A stretch of DNA of 64,000 bases from Lentzea kentuckyensis (GTDB lineage: Bacteria > Actinomycetota > Actinomycetes > Mycobacteriales > Pseudonocardiaceae), in NCBI RefSeq assembly GCF_002150765.1, contig NZ_MUYM01000072.1:1-64000 (forward strand), read 5' to 3'. The position numbers and the translations under genes were made by a program. Positions within the stretch are counted from its first letter, which is position 1. Each line of letters opens with the position of its first letter. Below are positions 24,316-32,486 of this stretch, in pieces. Below the pieces are notes generated by a model. The model did no database searches. It saw only the letters and a list, made by a program, of their open reading frames with translations, and was not told where the DNA came from.

Positions 24316-27300
24316 TCACGCTCCGGCGTGCAGGTAGCTCGCCCACCGCGATGGCTCGGCCGGAACCCTGTTCCGCAGCGCCGACTGCACCCGGTGCAGA
24401 GCCACGGCGGAACGGCCGGCATCCGGCCCGGCCCTGCCCAGAATCTGTTGGTAGACCTTCTCCGCCACCTTCGCCGCCGTCGCGTCGTAGACGGCCCACT
24501 GGGTGCCGACGACATGGCGGAACCCGGCCGTCTGGAACGCGGCGGCGAGGTGGATCGCCTCGTCCGAGAGCGTCGGCTCGGTCCTCGCGGTGTCGCAGGC
24601 CGAGAGGTAGGCGAACTCGGCGTCGGCCAGCCGCAGGCGCGCGATGTCGGGTACGCGCAACGGTTCGTCGGCGAGCAGGAGGTGGCTCTCGGACGGGTTC
24701 GCCGGGTCGGCGTGGCCGTGGCAGGCGAAATGGGCCCACGTCGTGTTCGTCAAGGCCTCCAGCACCGCCGTGCGGGTGGCCGCCGAGCCCGGGAGCACCG
24801 TGCGGGGTCGCATCCTGGCCACCACCTCGGCCTCGAGTCCGGCGTGCGGCAGGTCGCGGGCTCTCGGCGTGGCCGGCATCGTGACGACCAGCTGGTGTGG
24901 AGCGGTGCCCGCCGAGCCGCGCCGGGCGTGCCGCAGTGCGCGGATGGTGGGTGTGTAGGAGGAGACGACGTGATCGCCGACCCACTGTCCACCGTGGACA
25001 CCGGCGGCGTGCAGCGGGAGCAGTGCCAGCGGGCCGACCGGCGACCACCACACCCTGGGCAGGCTGCCCGCCGGAGGTGCCAGCTCGTCGAGCACCGGGC
25101 GGGCGACGGTGTGCCACAGCCATTCGAGCGTCTCCAGCACCGCCTGGTCGCGAACGAGGCGGTCACCGTCGGCGAGACTGGTCTGGAACGCCGTGACACG
25201 CCGCCGCAGCTCGTCCTCTGCCAGTTCCGGCAGGGCAACGGCTCGCACCCCGCTGGGCGTCACGATCAGGGCGTCGCTGCGGTGCGCGCTCGTGTTGACG
25301 AGCACGATCGGCCCTTCTGCGGCCACCTCGGTCAGTTCCGCGAACGTCGGGCGTCGCAGGAACTCCTCGTGGCCGGGGAGCGCGCGGATGTCGGCCAGCA
25401 CGTCCTCGAAGGACGCCGCCAGCGCCATCCGGTCCGCGTCCCGTTCGCTCTCGATCGCCTCGCTCACCTGCTCGAACCGCGCGGCGAGCTCCGGCGCGTC
25501 CTCGTGCAGCGCGCCCAGGTCGGCGCGGGAGTCGAGTGCTTGGGCGGCGAGCACGCCGCGGCCGACCTCCAGCGCGACGACCGCGCCCGCCGGGCTGCCT
25601 GCGGTGAGCGCGCACGCGGCGGCCTTGGCGCCGAGGCCGCTGAAGCGGCGCAGCCAGTACTGGGCGTCGTCGCGGCCGAGCCGTCGGGAAGCCAGGCGGG
25701 GCAACAACCCCACGGCGGTGGCGAACCCCACGGCGGCCTCCTCGGCGCGTCCGGTGTCCGCTGCCAGGTCGCCCCAGTCGATGGCTGCCTCCAGACGGTC
25801 GTCGACCGGCGAGGCCGCGAACCCGGCGGCGGTGCGCAGCACCTCCAACGCCTCGGTCAGCGCGGCACGATCGCCGGTCTGCGCGTACCGGGCCCGAAGC
25901 GCGCGGCCGAGCACGCTCAGCGTGCGGGTCCGGCCGAAGTGCCGGTCGTATCGGACCGCCTCCCGCGCCAGCGCGACGGCCTCGTCGACCTCGCCTCGCG
26001 ACTGCAGCACCTCGCTCAGGTTCGTCAGGCGAACGGCCCGGTCCAGGTGCTTCCCAGGGGTGAGAGCGAGAGCGGCGCGGTGGGCGGCGATCGCGGCGTC
26101 CAGCGCGGTTCTGTCACCGTGGCGATCGAAGAGCGTGTGCTGCACCGCGCCCAGGTTGCCGAGATGACGCGCCCGCTCCGGGTGGCTCGCGGGCACACCG
26201 TCGACCACCCGGCGATGCACCTCAACGCTCTCCCGCAACGCGGCGGGATCACCGGTGCGGTCGTACCAGGAGGACAACATCGCGGCGAGATTGCCGGCGT
26301 GGTGCAGGAAGTCTCCCTCGTCCGGGATCCGGGTCGCGGACCGCCCGGTGGTCACCGCTTCCTCCAGCACGGCCAGTTCGCCGGTCGCGTCGTACCTTTT
26401 GCTCAGGCACACCGCCAGCTGACCGAGGTTGGCGGCGCTCGGCAGCCGGGCGACGGCCGCACGGGCGAGTTCGATCGCCTTGTTCACGACGGCGAGTTCA
26501 CTGTTCTCCGCGAACACCGCGAGCAATGTGACACTCGCGTTCGCGAGGTGCCGTGCGCATGGATCCAGATCGATCGCTTGCCCGTGCAGCTCAAGAGATT
26601 CCGCGAGGTCACCGCCCCTGGCCCTGGCGAGTTCGAGCAACGCCGTGGCCAGCGTGTCCAGGTGACTCGCGCGACGCTCGCGGATCGGCGTGCCGGACTC
26701 CACGGCGGCCCTGGCGAGTGCGATCCCCTCCACCAGCAGGCCGGGCTCGCCGGTCTGCTGGTACCGCGCGATGCGGCGCACGGCCTCCGCCGCGAGCAGC
26801 TCTGCCTGGTCCGGCACGGTCGTCGCGCGCGGGGAAGCGTTGAGCGCCCTCAGGTTCCGCTCTGCCCGGTCCCTGGCCTCGTGGCCCGGCGGCGCGATCG
26901 TGGCCGCCAGCGTGTGGGCTTCGACGAGCACGGCCTTGTCCCGCGCCGAGCCCGTCCGCTCCCAGCGGGTGTCCAGCATCGCGCACAGGTGTTCCTGACG
27001 TTCGATCGTGCTCTCCGCGCCGACCGGGGACATCGTGACGGCCTTGCGAGCCTCGGTGATCGCGTGGTCCAGCGCGTCCAGGTCACCCACCGCGTCGTAC
27101 CAGTCGGCGAGCGCCAACGCGTAGGAGTACTGGTAATGCGCGGGATCCTTCTGGTCGTCCGGCAGGTCGACGGCCGCACGGGACAGCGCCACCGCCTCCG
27201 CGAGCACGTGCCGCTCGCCGGTGCGCTCGAAGACCGCCCGCAGCACCCGCGAGAGCATCCGGTGATGTAGGGGACGGTCGGGACGCAGCGCCATCGCGTG

Positions 27301-27636
27301 GCGGGCCAGCGACTCGGCCTCGGCCAGGTCGCCCGGATCGCCGGTCTGCCGGTACAGCATGTGCAGCAGCAAGGCGTAGTCGCCGACCTGGAGGGCGTTG
27401 TCGGGGTCGTCGGCGAACGCGGCCCGTTCCAGCTCTCGTGCCTCGTGCAGGTCGGCGACCGCGCCCCCGCACCGGAACCGGTCGTACAGGATCCCGGCGA
27501 GGGGTGAGCGGTACCTCGCCCCTCCCTGTTCCGCCACGGCCCTGCGCCCCGCCGTCACCGCCGCCGACAGGGTCTCGGCGGACTGCGCGGCCTGCGCCAC
27601 CCGCAGCGCTTCCTCGAAACGTGCTCCCCAGTCCAT
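24316..27636 (-). CDS. CHAT-domain caspase-like protease with TPR array
   Basis: A protein of about 1106 residues. Residues 1 to about 680 are helical TPR-like repeats (RAAFADDPDNALQVGDYALL, HRAALALTPGKHLDRAVRLTN). The C-terminal 300 residues form a CHAT domain, a caspase-fold cysteine protease. The dyad is intact: His near 973 in HFACHGHA and Cys near 1014 in YLSACDTAR. CHAT proteases in bacteria act in gasdermin, Craspase-type and other immune systems by cutting a partner. ATG 27636 is used; GTG 27645 is an in-frame alternative, and a GATACG motif just upstream hints at a leaderless transcript. It heads the minus-strand run with the repeat protein, the 47-aa ORF and the NACHT NTPase. Confidence 0.9.
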   Translation of the reverse strand: MDWGARFEEALRVAQAAQSAETLSAAVTAGRRAVAEQGGARYRSPLAGILYDRFRCGGAVADLHEARELERAAFADDPDNALQVGDYALLLHMLYRQTGDPGDLAEAESLARHAMALRPDRPLHHRMLSRVLRAVFERTGERHVLAEAVALSRAAVDLPDDQKDPAHYQYSYALALADWYDAVGDLDALDHAITEARKAVTMSPVGAESTIERQEHLCAMLDTRWERTGSARDKAVLVEAHTLAATIAPPGHEARDRAERNLRALNASPRATTVPDQAELLAAEAVRRIARYQQTGEPGLLVEGIALARAAVESGTPIRERRASHLDTLATALLELARARGGDLAESLELHGQAIDLDPCARHLANASVTLLAVFAENSELAVVNKAIELARAAVARLPSAANLGQLAVCLSKRYDATGELAVLEEAVTTGRSATRIPDEGDFLHHAGNLAAMLSSWYDRTGDPAALRESVEVHRRVVDGVPASHPERARHLGNLGAVQHTLFDRHGDRTALDAAIAAHRAALALTPGKHLDRAVRLTNLSEVLQSRGEVDEAVALAREAVRYDRHFGRTRTLSVLGRALRARYAQTGDRAALTEALEVLRTAAGFAASPVDDRLEAAIDWGDLAADTGRAEEAAVGFATAVGLLPRLASRRLGRDDAQYWLRRFSGLGAKAAACALTAGSPAGAVVALEVGRGVLAAQALDSRADLGALHEDAPELAARFEQVSEAIESERDADRMALAASFEDVLADIRALPGHEEFLRRPTFAELTEVAAEGPIVLVNTSAHRSDALIVTPSGVRAVALPELAEDELRRRVTAFQTSLADGDRLVRDQAVLETLEWLWHTVARPVLDELAPPAGSLPRVWWSPVGPLALLPLHAAGVHGGQWVGDHVVSSYTPTIRALRHARRGSAGTAPHQLVVTMPATPRARDLPHAGLEAEVVARMRPRTVLPGSAATRTAVLEALTNTTWAHFACHGHADPANPSESHLLLADEPLRVPDIARLRLADAEFAYLSACDTARTEPTLSDEAIHLAAAFQTAGFRHVVGTQWAVYDATAAKVAEKVYQQILGRAGPDAGRSAVALHRVQSALRNRVPAEPSRWASYLHAGA

Positions 27637-27691
27637 CGGGATCACCGTATCGGTCTGCGCCCGTACGCACGGCCGCGTTCGCCCGGAAGGG

Positions 27692-28648
27692 CTACTTGGC
27701 GCCCCGATTCAGCTGGCTCGGGCGGTACGCGACCTTGCGGGCGCGCATCACCTCGCCCAGCGGGCGGTGTTCGGCCAGTGCGTTCCACGGGTCGAACTTC
27801 GCGGCCTCCACCTGGGCGGCGAACTCCTCGTCCGGTTCCTGCCGGCCGATCACGAGTCGCGCCACCGTCCGGTACGGCGAGTCCCAGATCGCCGCGGCGT
27901 CCTCGATCGGGGTGCGCGCCTCGTCGACGAAGAACTGCACCTGCAGCTCGTGCACCAGCGGGGCTTCGGCCAGGCGGCCGTGGACGTCGGCCGACCAGTC
28001 GTCCGCGGCGTGCGGGTTCACCCGGTCCGAGGCGGCCCGCAGCCGGACCCGGACGGCGTAGGGGCCGCAGGAGATCGGGGCCGCGCTGAAGAAGTCCTCG
28101 GTGGCGAACCCGGTGAAGGGCTTGTTCAGGGCGCCGCGCACCTCCTTGAGGTCACCGAGCAGGCGCGGTGAGCGGAGCAGGGCGCGCAGGATGCCCGGCA
28201 GGCCACCGCCACCGGCCGTGGTGATCTGGCTGAACTCCCTGCTGGTCGAGGAGCTGAACTTCTCGTGGTTGATCAGCACGAAGTCCTGGCTCGCCGCCGG
28301 GCCGCCGAACACGGACTCGCCGGTCACGCCGAGCACCTTGAACGCGAACCCGCGGATGTCCGGTGTCCGGTCGCGCGCCCGGTCGAACCCGCCGTTGGAC
28401 AGCCGCACCCACACGTCGTAGCTCGCCTCGGTGGCCAAGATGCCGTGCCTGGCCTCCTCCGGCAGGTCGGCGGGCACTTCGAGGGTGGCTCGCAGCGCCG
28501 GGCGTTGCTTGCGGTGCAACGCCCGGCCCGTGCCGAACTTCGCGGACTTGCGCCGCTGCATCTCGACGAACAGGTCGGCCTGGTCCTGGTGCCGCCGCGC
28601 CTCGTCCGGCGCGACGACCTCCTGCCATTGCGTGCTCGGTGTGCTCAT
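27692..28648 (-). CDS. Catalase-related haem protein next to lipoxygenase
   Basis: A 318-residue mini-catalase-fold protein without signal peptide. Family features are TPDIRGFAFKVLGV near residue 90, QDFVLINHEKF near 125, and a C-terminal FDPWNALAEHRPLGEVMRAR followed by RKVAYRPSQLNR. The distal motif of true catalases, HARG, is absent; the equivalent stretch reads VWVRLSNGGF, so peroxide dismutation is doubtful. In corals and some cyanobacteria, catalase-related proteins are fused to lipoxygenases and rearrange fatty acid hydroperoxides to allene oxides or related epoxides. Here the gene lies 8 bp after a lipoxygenase gene. I therefore infer a hydroperoxide-converting enzyme. General peroxidase activity is the alternative. 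Confidence 0.82.
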   Translation of the reverse strand: MSTPSTQWQEVVAPDEARRHQDQADLFVEMQRRKSAKFGTGRALHRKQRPALRATLEVPADLPEEARHGILATEASYDVWVRLSNGGFDRARDRTPDIRGFAFKVLGVTGESVFGGPAASQDFVLINHEKFSSSTSREFSQITTAGGGGLPGILRALLRSPRLLGDLKEVRGALNKPFTGFATEDFFSAAPISCGPYAVRVRLRAASDRVNPHAADDWSADVHGRLAEAPLVHELQVQFFVDEARTPIEDAAAIWDSPYRTVARLVIGRQEPDEEFAAQVEAAKFDPWNALAEHRPLGEVMRARKVAYRPSQLNRGAK

Positions 28649-28656
28649 GGCTCCCG

Positions 28657-30501
28657 CTAGATGTTGGTGCTGTTGGGGATCAGCGACGGACGCAGGTACT
28701 CGTACGGCATCGCCCTGCGCCGGTTGCGGGCGACGATCTCGGCCTCGATGCTGCCGAGATCGGCCTGGAAGCGCTGGTGTCCTGCGGACACGGGGGTGTT
28801 CCTGAAGTCGTCCTCGTAGTCGCCGAGGACCGTGTGGTGGATGGAGCCGAGGAAGTTCATGACGCAGAACTGCTGCACGGCCACGTCGAGCGGCGGCAGG
28901 TTGTCGAGCCAGTCGGTCTCGGTGTGGCCCCTGCCGGTCGGTTCGGGGGTGTAGCCGGCCAGCGGGTTGGCCGGTAGGAAGGCCATGTGGTCCTTCTGCG
29001 CGAAGTTGACCGCCGCGTGCTGCGGCCCGGCCGTCCAGATCACCATGGTCAGGATCTCGACGAGGTCCTGCACATCGGCGACCTGCCCCGGCGTGGCACC
29101 GAAGTCACGGACCTGACCACCGTCCGGTGAGGCGACCTCGGCGGCCCACGCCTGCAGTTCGTGGTCGCTCACGACGTCGGCGTCGGTGCGGTAGTAGGCG
29201 CCGACGAAGGTGCCGACCCACTCCGAGATCGCTTGCCACACCAGCAGACCGTCGTCGCGGTACGGGAAGTGCGGCAGCTCGCGGCTGCCCGCGGTGCCGG
29301 TCGCCGCGAGCGTCGCCGGCAGGTAGTTGCCGCGGAACGACCGGTTCGCGCGGTGCTTGGCGAGCCACGGGTAGGTGCTGGCCAGGTCGGACCCGATCAG
29401 GTACTCGACCGCCTTGCCCGGCTGGATCAGCAGCTCGACCGCGAGCTTGTTGATCGAGAACGTGCCCTCGAAGTGGCGCTTCAGCAACACGGCGACCGGG
29501 TGGTTGGCCGCGAGGTTGCGCACGGCGGCCAACAGCACGGGCTCGCTCATCAGGTGCGTGAAACCCAGGTGGGTCAACACCTCGTGGTAGGTGTTGTGCG
29601 CGGACAGCACGCAGTTCTTGGCGAGTTTCCACGAGTAGCCGTCGGCCGGGGTGTAGATGTCGCGGCCCGCCGGGTCCTGCCCGCACTGGATCGCGAACGG
29701 CCGCAGCGCCCCACCGCCGCGGGGGACGCAGAACGCGGCCATCGGCGCGTACATGTACTTCGGCGCCTGCGGGTGCTTGCCGTTGTCCAGTTCGGACATC
29801 GCCTCGTAGTCCACCCAGTACACCCGGCCCGCCGCGATGGCGGACTCCAGGTCGTCGCTCTCGAACCCCGGCACCGCGGTGAGGTGCGCCGAGGTGATCG
29901 GGAACTTGCCGGGGACGGCGGTCATCCGGTGCAGCCGGGTCGGGTCCGGACCGGCCACGAAGCACTCGGCGAAGTATTCGTCCGTCTCGAATCGCTCGAC
30001 GATCGACGGCGGCTGGATCAATGCGAAAACTTCTCGGAATTCGTCCAGGCTCTTTTGTCTCATTTCGCCCGTCGTGCCGCCCGGCACCGGCATGAAGTAG
30101 TCGACGAGTCCGGCCATGTCGTCGGACCGGATCATCGCCGCCAGTCGCAACGGTGCCAGCGGCTGCAGTTCGTTGACGAAATTCCACCGGCCCCTGCGCT
30201 TGAGCAGGCGCAGGTTCATCCGGAGCTTTTCCTGGGCTTCGAGGGATTTGACCTGCCAGCGCTTCGCCGGACCGTCCTCCTCCGTCGTACCTGCGGCGAC
30301 CGGGAAACCCATCTCCATGTTGTACCGGTACACCGACCGTACCGCGGCGACCTGCTCGGCCCGTTCTTCCCGGCTGTCGCGTTGCGAAATGAGATACTCC
30401 GGCACGAAACCCTCCACCCAGCCGACGCGATTTTCGCGATGATGCCACGAGTCGCGAACAAGCGCTCGCGAAGGCTCATTCAGGTCCGGGCACAGGTTCA
30501 C
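28657..30501 (-). CDS. Lipoxygenase
   Basis: A non-haem iron dioxygenase of about 614 residues that inserts O2 into polyunsaturated fatty acids. All five iron ligands can be read: His306 and His311 in YHEVLTHLGFTH, His495 and Asn499 in GPQHAAVNF, and the C-terminal carboxylate of Ile614 (STNI end). The PLAT domain of plant and animal enzymes is missing, as in many bacterial forms, and there is no signal peptide. The start is uncertain: GTG 30501 is the first candidate after the upstream gene, without a clear ribosome site. It is followed at 8 bp by a catalase-related gene and preceded by the P-loop kinase gene, apparently at the end of the lipid biosynthetic operon. Bacterial lipoxygenases are uncommon. 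Confidence 0.9.
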   Translation of the reverse strand: MNLCPDLNEPSRALVRDSWHHRENRVGWVEGFVPEYLISQRDSREERAEQVAAVRSVYRYNMEMGFPVAAGTTEEDGPAKRWQVKSLEAQEKLRMNLRLLKRRGRWNFVNELQPLAPLRLAAMIRSDDMAGLVDYFMPVPGGTTGEMRQKSLDEFREVFALIQPPSIVERFETDEYFAECFVAGPDPTRLHRMTAVPGKFPITSAHLTAVPGFESDDLESAIAAGRVYWVDYEAMSELDNGKHPQAPKYMYAPMAAFCVPRGGGALRPFAIQCGQDPAGRDIYTPADGYSWKLAKNCVLSAHNTYHEVLTHLGFTHLMSEPVLLAAVRNLAANHPVAVLLKRHFEGTFSINKLAVELLIQPGKAVEYLIGSDLASTYPWLAKHRANRSFRGNYLPATLAATGTAGSRELPHFPYRDDGLLVWQAISEWVGTFVGAYYRTDADVVSDHELQAWAAEVASPDGGQVRDFGATPGQVADVQDLVEILTMVIWTAGPQHAAVNFAQKDHMAFLPANPLAGYTPEPTGRGHTETDWLDNLPPLDVAVQQFCVMNFLGSIHHTVLGDYEDDFRNTPVSAGHQRFQADLGSIEAEIVARNRRRAMPYEYLRPSLIPNSTNI

Positions 30502-30532
30502 CGAAAAAAGTGGAATGTCCGCGATGACGGAG

Positions 30533-31066
30533 CTACGCGAGCCGATGCCGGCCGGCCGCGAGAACGCGCCGGACCTCCGCGGCCGTCTGCTCCGCGTCGA
30601 GATCCCCGGAGTCGAGCGCGTGCCCCTCCAGATCTCCCAACCGGCCGAACGCCTCATGCAGGCCGGTGATCGCCTCGACGTTCTTCAGTTCGTCACCGAC
30701 CCGCTCACGTGCCCGCGCCAGCGTGACGTCCAGAGAGGGCCGGAGGACCACATAGGACACTGTCGTCTGCTCCACGAGCGCCCGGAACGGCGCCAGGAAC
30801 CAGGGTCCGAGGATGCCGTCGACCACGACGTCGTAGCCGCCGCGCGCGAAGGTCGCGACGGTGGCCACGATCGCGTCGATGACGACCTCGTTCTGCCGTT
30901 GCGCCGCTGGCAGGAACGGCAGCACGAACCCCGTGCGGATCGAGCGGTAGAACTGGTCGGTCGTCAGGTTCACGGTCGGGGTGTCCGCGCCGGTGGCGAG
31001 CAGCGCGGCCACCGTCGTCTTCCCCGAGGCGGGCGGTCCGGTCAGGATGATCACTTCGCCAGTCAC
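30533..31066 (-). CDS. P-loop kinase-like protein (chloramphenicol phosphotransferase/zeta-like)
   Basis: A small AAA/kinase-fold NTPase of about 177 residues. Walker A is LTGPPASGKTT near residues 7-17. A DxxY-type substrate motif TTDQFYRSI and YDVVVDGILGPWFL with a candidate catalytic Asp follow, as in chloramphenicol phosphotransferase and zeta-toxin-like kinases. A C-terminal RAREREG-like lid is present (LARARERVGDELKN). GTG 31066 places the P-loop at the N-terminus as usual for the family; a TTG at 31150 is the alternative and would overlap the condensation-like gene. It lies between that gene (58 bp) and the lipoxygenase (31 bp). It might phosphorylate the pathway product as self-protection; the substrate is unknown. 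Confidence 0.75.
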   Translation of the reverse strand: MTGEVIILTGPPASGKTTVAALLATGADTPTVNLTTDQFYRSIRTGFVLPFLPAAQRQNEVVIDAIVATVATFARGGYDVVVDGILGPWFLAPFRALVEQTTVSYVVLRPSLDVTLARARERVGDELKNVEAITGLHEAFGRLGDLEGHALDSGDLDAEQTAAEVRRVLAAGRHRLA

Positions 31067-31124
31067 GTCGGCGAAAGTTAGTCGCGGGTCGTCGCGAGAA
31101 ACAGTCTTTTCTTTTCGCCGACGC

Positions 31125-32486
31125 TCATCGCTGGTGACGTGCCGCGGCAAGGATGTGGTGCATCCGCTCCACGAGTCGCGCGATGCCGTCCGCGCGCAGG
31201 AGGTTCGTCTCGAAGGTCAGGACCGGTTTCGCCGACGCGCCCATGATCGGCCCGACCCCGAGGTTGAGGGTGGCGGGGACGTTCGTGCGCTCCGCCGGGG
31301 TCTCGGTGATCGCGGGCTCGTCCGGATCCGCCGCCGCACCGGGCTCCGTCCGCTGGGCCGGTCCGGTCCAGCCGTCCCTGGCGACGACCGAGCGGACGTC
31401 GTTGAAATGGACGAACGGCGCGTGTTCCGGGTCAACGCCCAACCGGGGCAGGAACAACTCGCCGGGCGACTGGGCGTGGCGATACGCCGAGAGCGAGCCG
31501 CGGAACACTTCACGTACCGCGGACCGGAAGTCCGACGGGCCGCGCGAGTACGTGTACATGGTCATGTTCTTGAGCCGGGTGATCGATTCCTGGCGGGCCA
31601 GGTCACTCCGGTTCGAGCAGTGCAGGTAGCAGCCGAAGGCGTCGACGTCGAAGTGCTGTGCGGTGGCGAGCAGGAAGGCGGTGAGCAGGACCCCGGAGGA
31701 GCTCGTCCCGGACGTCCGGGCCACGTCGTCGGCGGAATCCAGCAGTGATCCGACGGGCGCCGTGATCGTGCGCACGGGTCCGCTGACGGCGAAGGACGGT
31801 CGCGGCAGGGCGTTGATGACCGCCATCTGCTCCTGCCAGTAGTCCAGTGCCTGGCGCTCGGCACGAAGGCCGGCCGCGGAGGTCTCCCAGCCGACCTGGT
31901 CGAGTTGCTGGAAGGGCCGGCCCGGCTCCGCCGAGGTGTCCCGCGTGATCGCCGCGAGTTCCGACCTGAACGACGTGACCACGTTCTCGCAGCCGGCGGC
32001 GTCCGCGATCATGCGTGCGACGCAGAACGCCACGTGGGTCACTTCTCCGTCCGCGGCCGCGAAGCCCGCGCGGAAGGGAAGGCCGTTCTGGATGTCGAGA
32101 GGCTCTTCGGCGGTCCGGCCGCGGAGGAGTTCGTCGGTCAGCGCCTGACCGGGCGGCACCTGGTAGCGGACGACGTCCACTTCGCCACCGCCGACGGACT
32201 CCTGGCTGACGACGCGGTTGCCGACGACGTGGAACCGCGTGCGCAGGGATTCGTGCCGGCTCACCATCCGGACGATCGCCGTCAGGAAGTCGTCGATCTT
32301 CGTGCCTGCCGGGACCGTCGTGCTGAAGCACAGGTCGTCGCTCAGGCCCCTGATCCCGGCCAGCCGGTGGTCCTTCCACCGAACCTGTTGTGCCCAGCCG
32401 ATGTCTCCAGTGCGTTGCGAGCAGTCCCGGAAAGGAACCGGGCAAGGCTGCGGCACGAGAACAACGTCAGCGTCCGCCATGGTCAT
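31125..32486 (-). CDS. Free-standing condensation-domain-like protein without catalytic His
   Basis: A 453-residue protein with the fold of NRPS condensation/CoA-acyltransferase domains. N-terminal SFRDCSQRTGDIGW-like and ESLRTRFHVVGNRVVSQE segments and a C-terminal FVHFNDVRS region match the family. The active-site HHxxxDG reads ARMIADA (in CVARMIADAAG): both histidines are gone and Asp is kept. Normal amide- or ester-forming catalysis is therefore unlikely. ATG 32486 overlaps the stop of the preceding gene as TGATG and has GAGGGG upstream. Translation coupling to the oxidoreductase places it in the lipid cluster. It may bind acyl-ACP as a non-catalytic partner or use another residue. No NRPS module is in the window. 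Confidence 0.78.
   Translation of the reverse strand: MTMADADVVLVPQPCPVPFRDCSQRTGDIGWAQQVRWKDHRLAGIRGLSDDLCFSTTVPAGTKIDDFLTAIVRMVSRHESLRTRFHVVGNRVVSQESVGGGEVDVVRYQVPPGQALTDELLRGRTAEEPLDIQNGLPFRAGFAAADGEVTHVAFCVARMIADAAGCENVVTSFRSELAAITRDTSAEPGRPFQQLDQVGWETSAAGLRAERQALDYWQEQMAVINALPRPSFAVSGPVRTITAPVGSLLDSADDVARTSGTSSSGVLLTAFLLATAQHFDVDAFGCYLHCSNRSDLARQESITRLKNMTMYTYSRGPSDFRSAVREVFRGSLSAYRHAQSPGELFLPRLGVDPEHAPFVHFNDVRSVVARDGWTGPAQRTEPGAAADPDEPAITETPAERTNVPATLNLGVGPIMGASAKPVLTFETNLLRADGIARLVERMHHILAAARHQR

Noticed and set aside
24328-27270. 980-codon open frame antisense to the CHAT gene
   Set aside because: Same cause. The CHAT/TPR frame has intact catalytic motifs and the antisense product resembles no family.
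31125-32486. NRPS fragment
   Set aside because: No adenylation or thiolation domain of an NRPS is attached or nearby and the active-site histidines are missing, so it is described as a condensation-like protein only.
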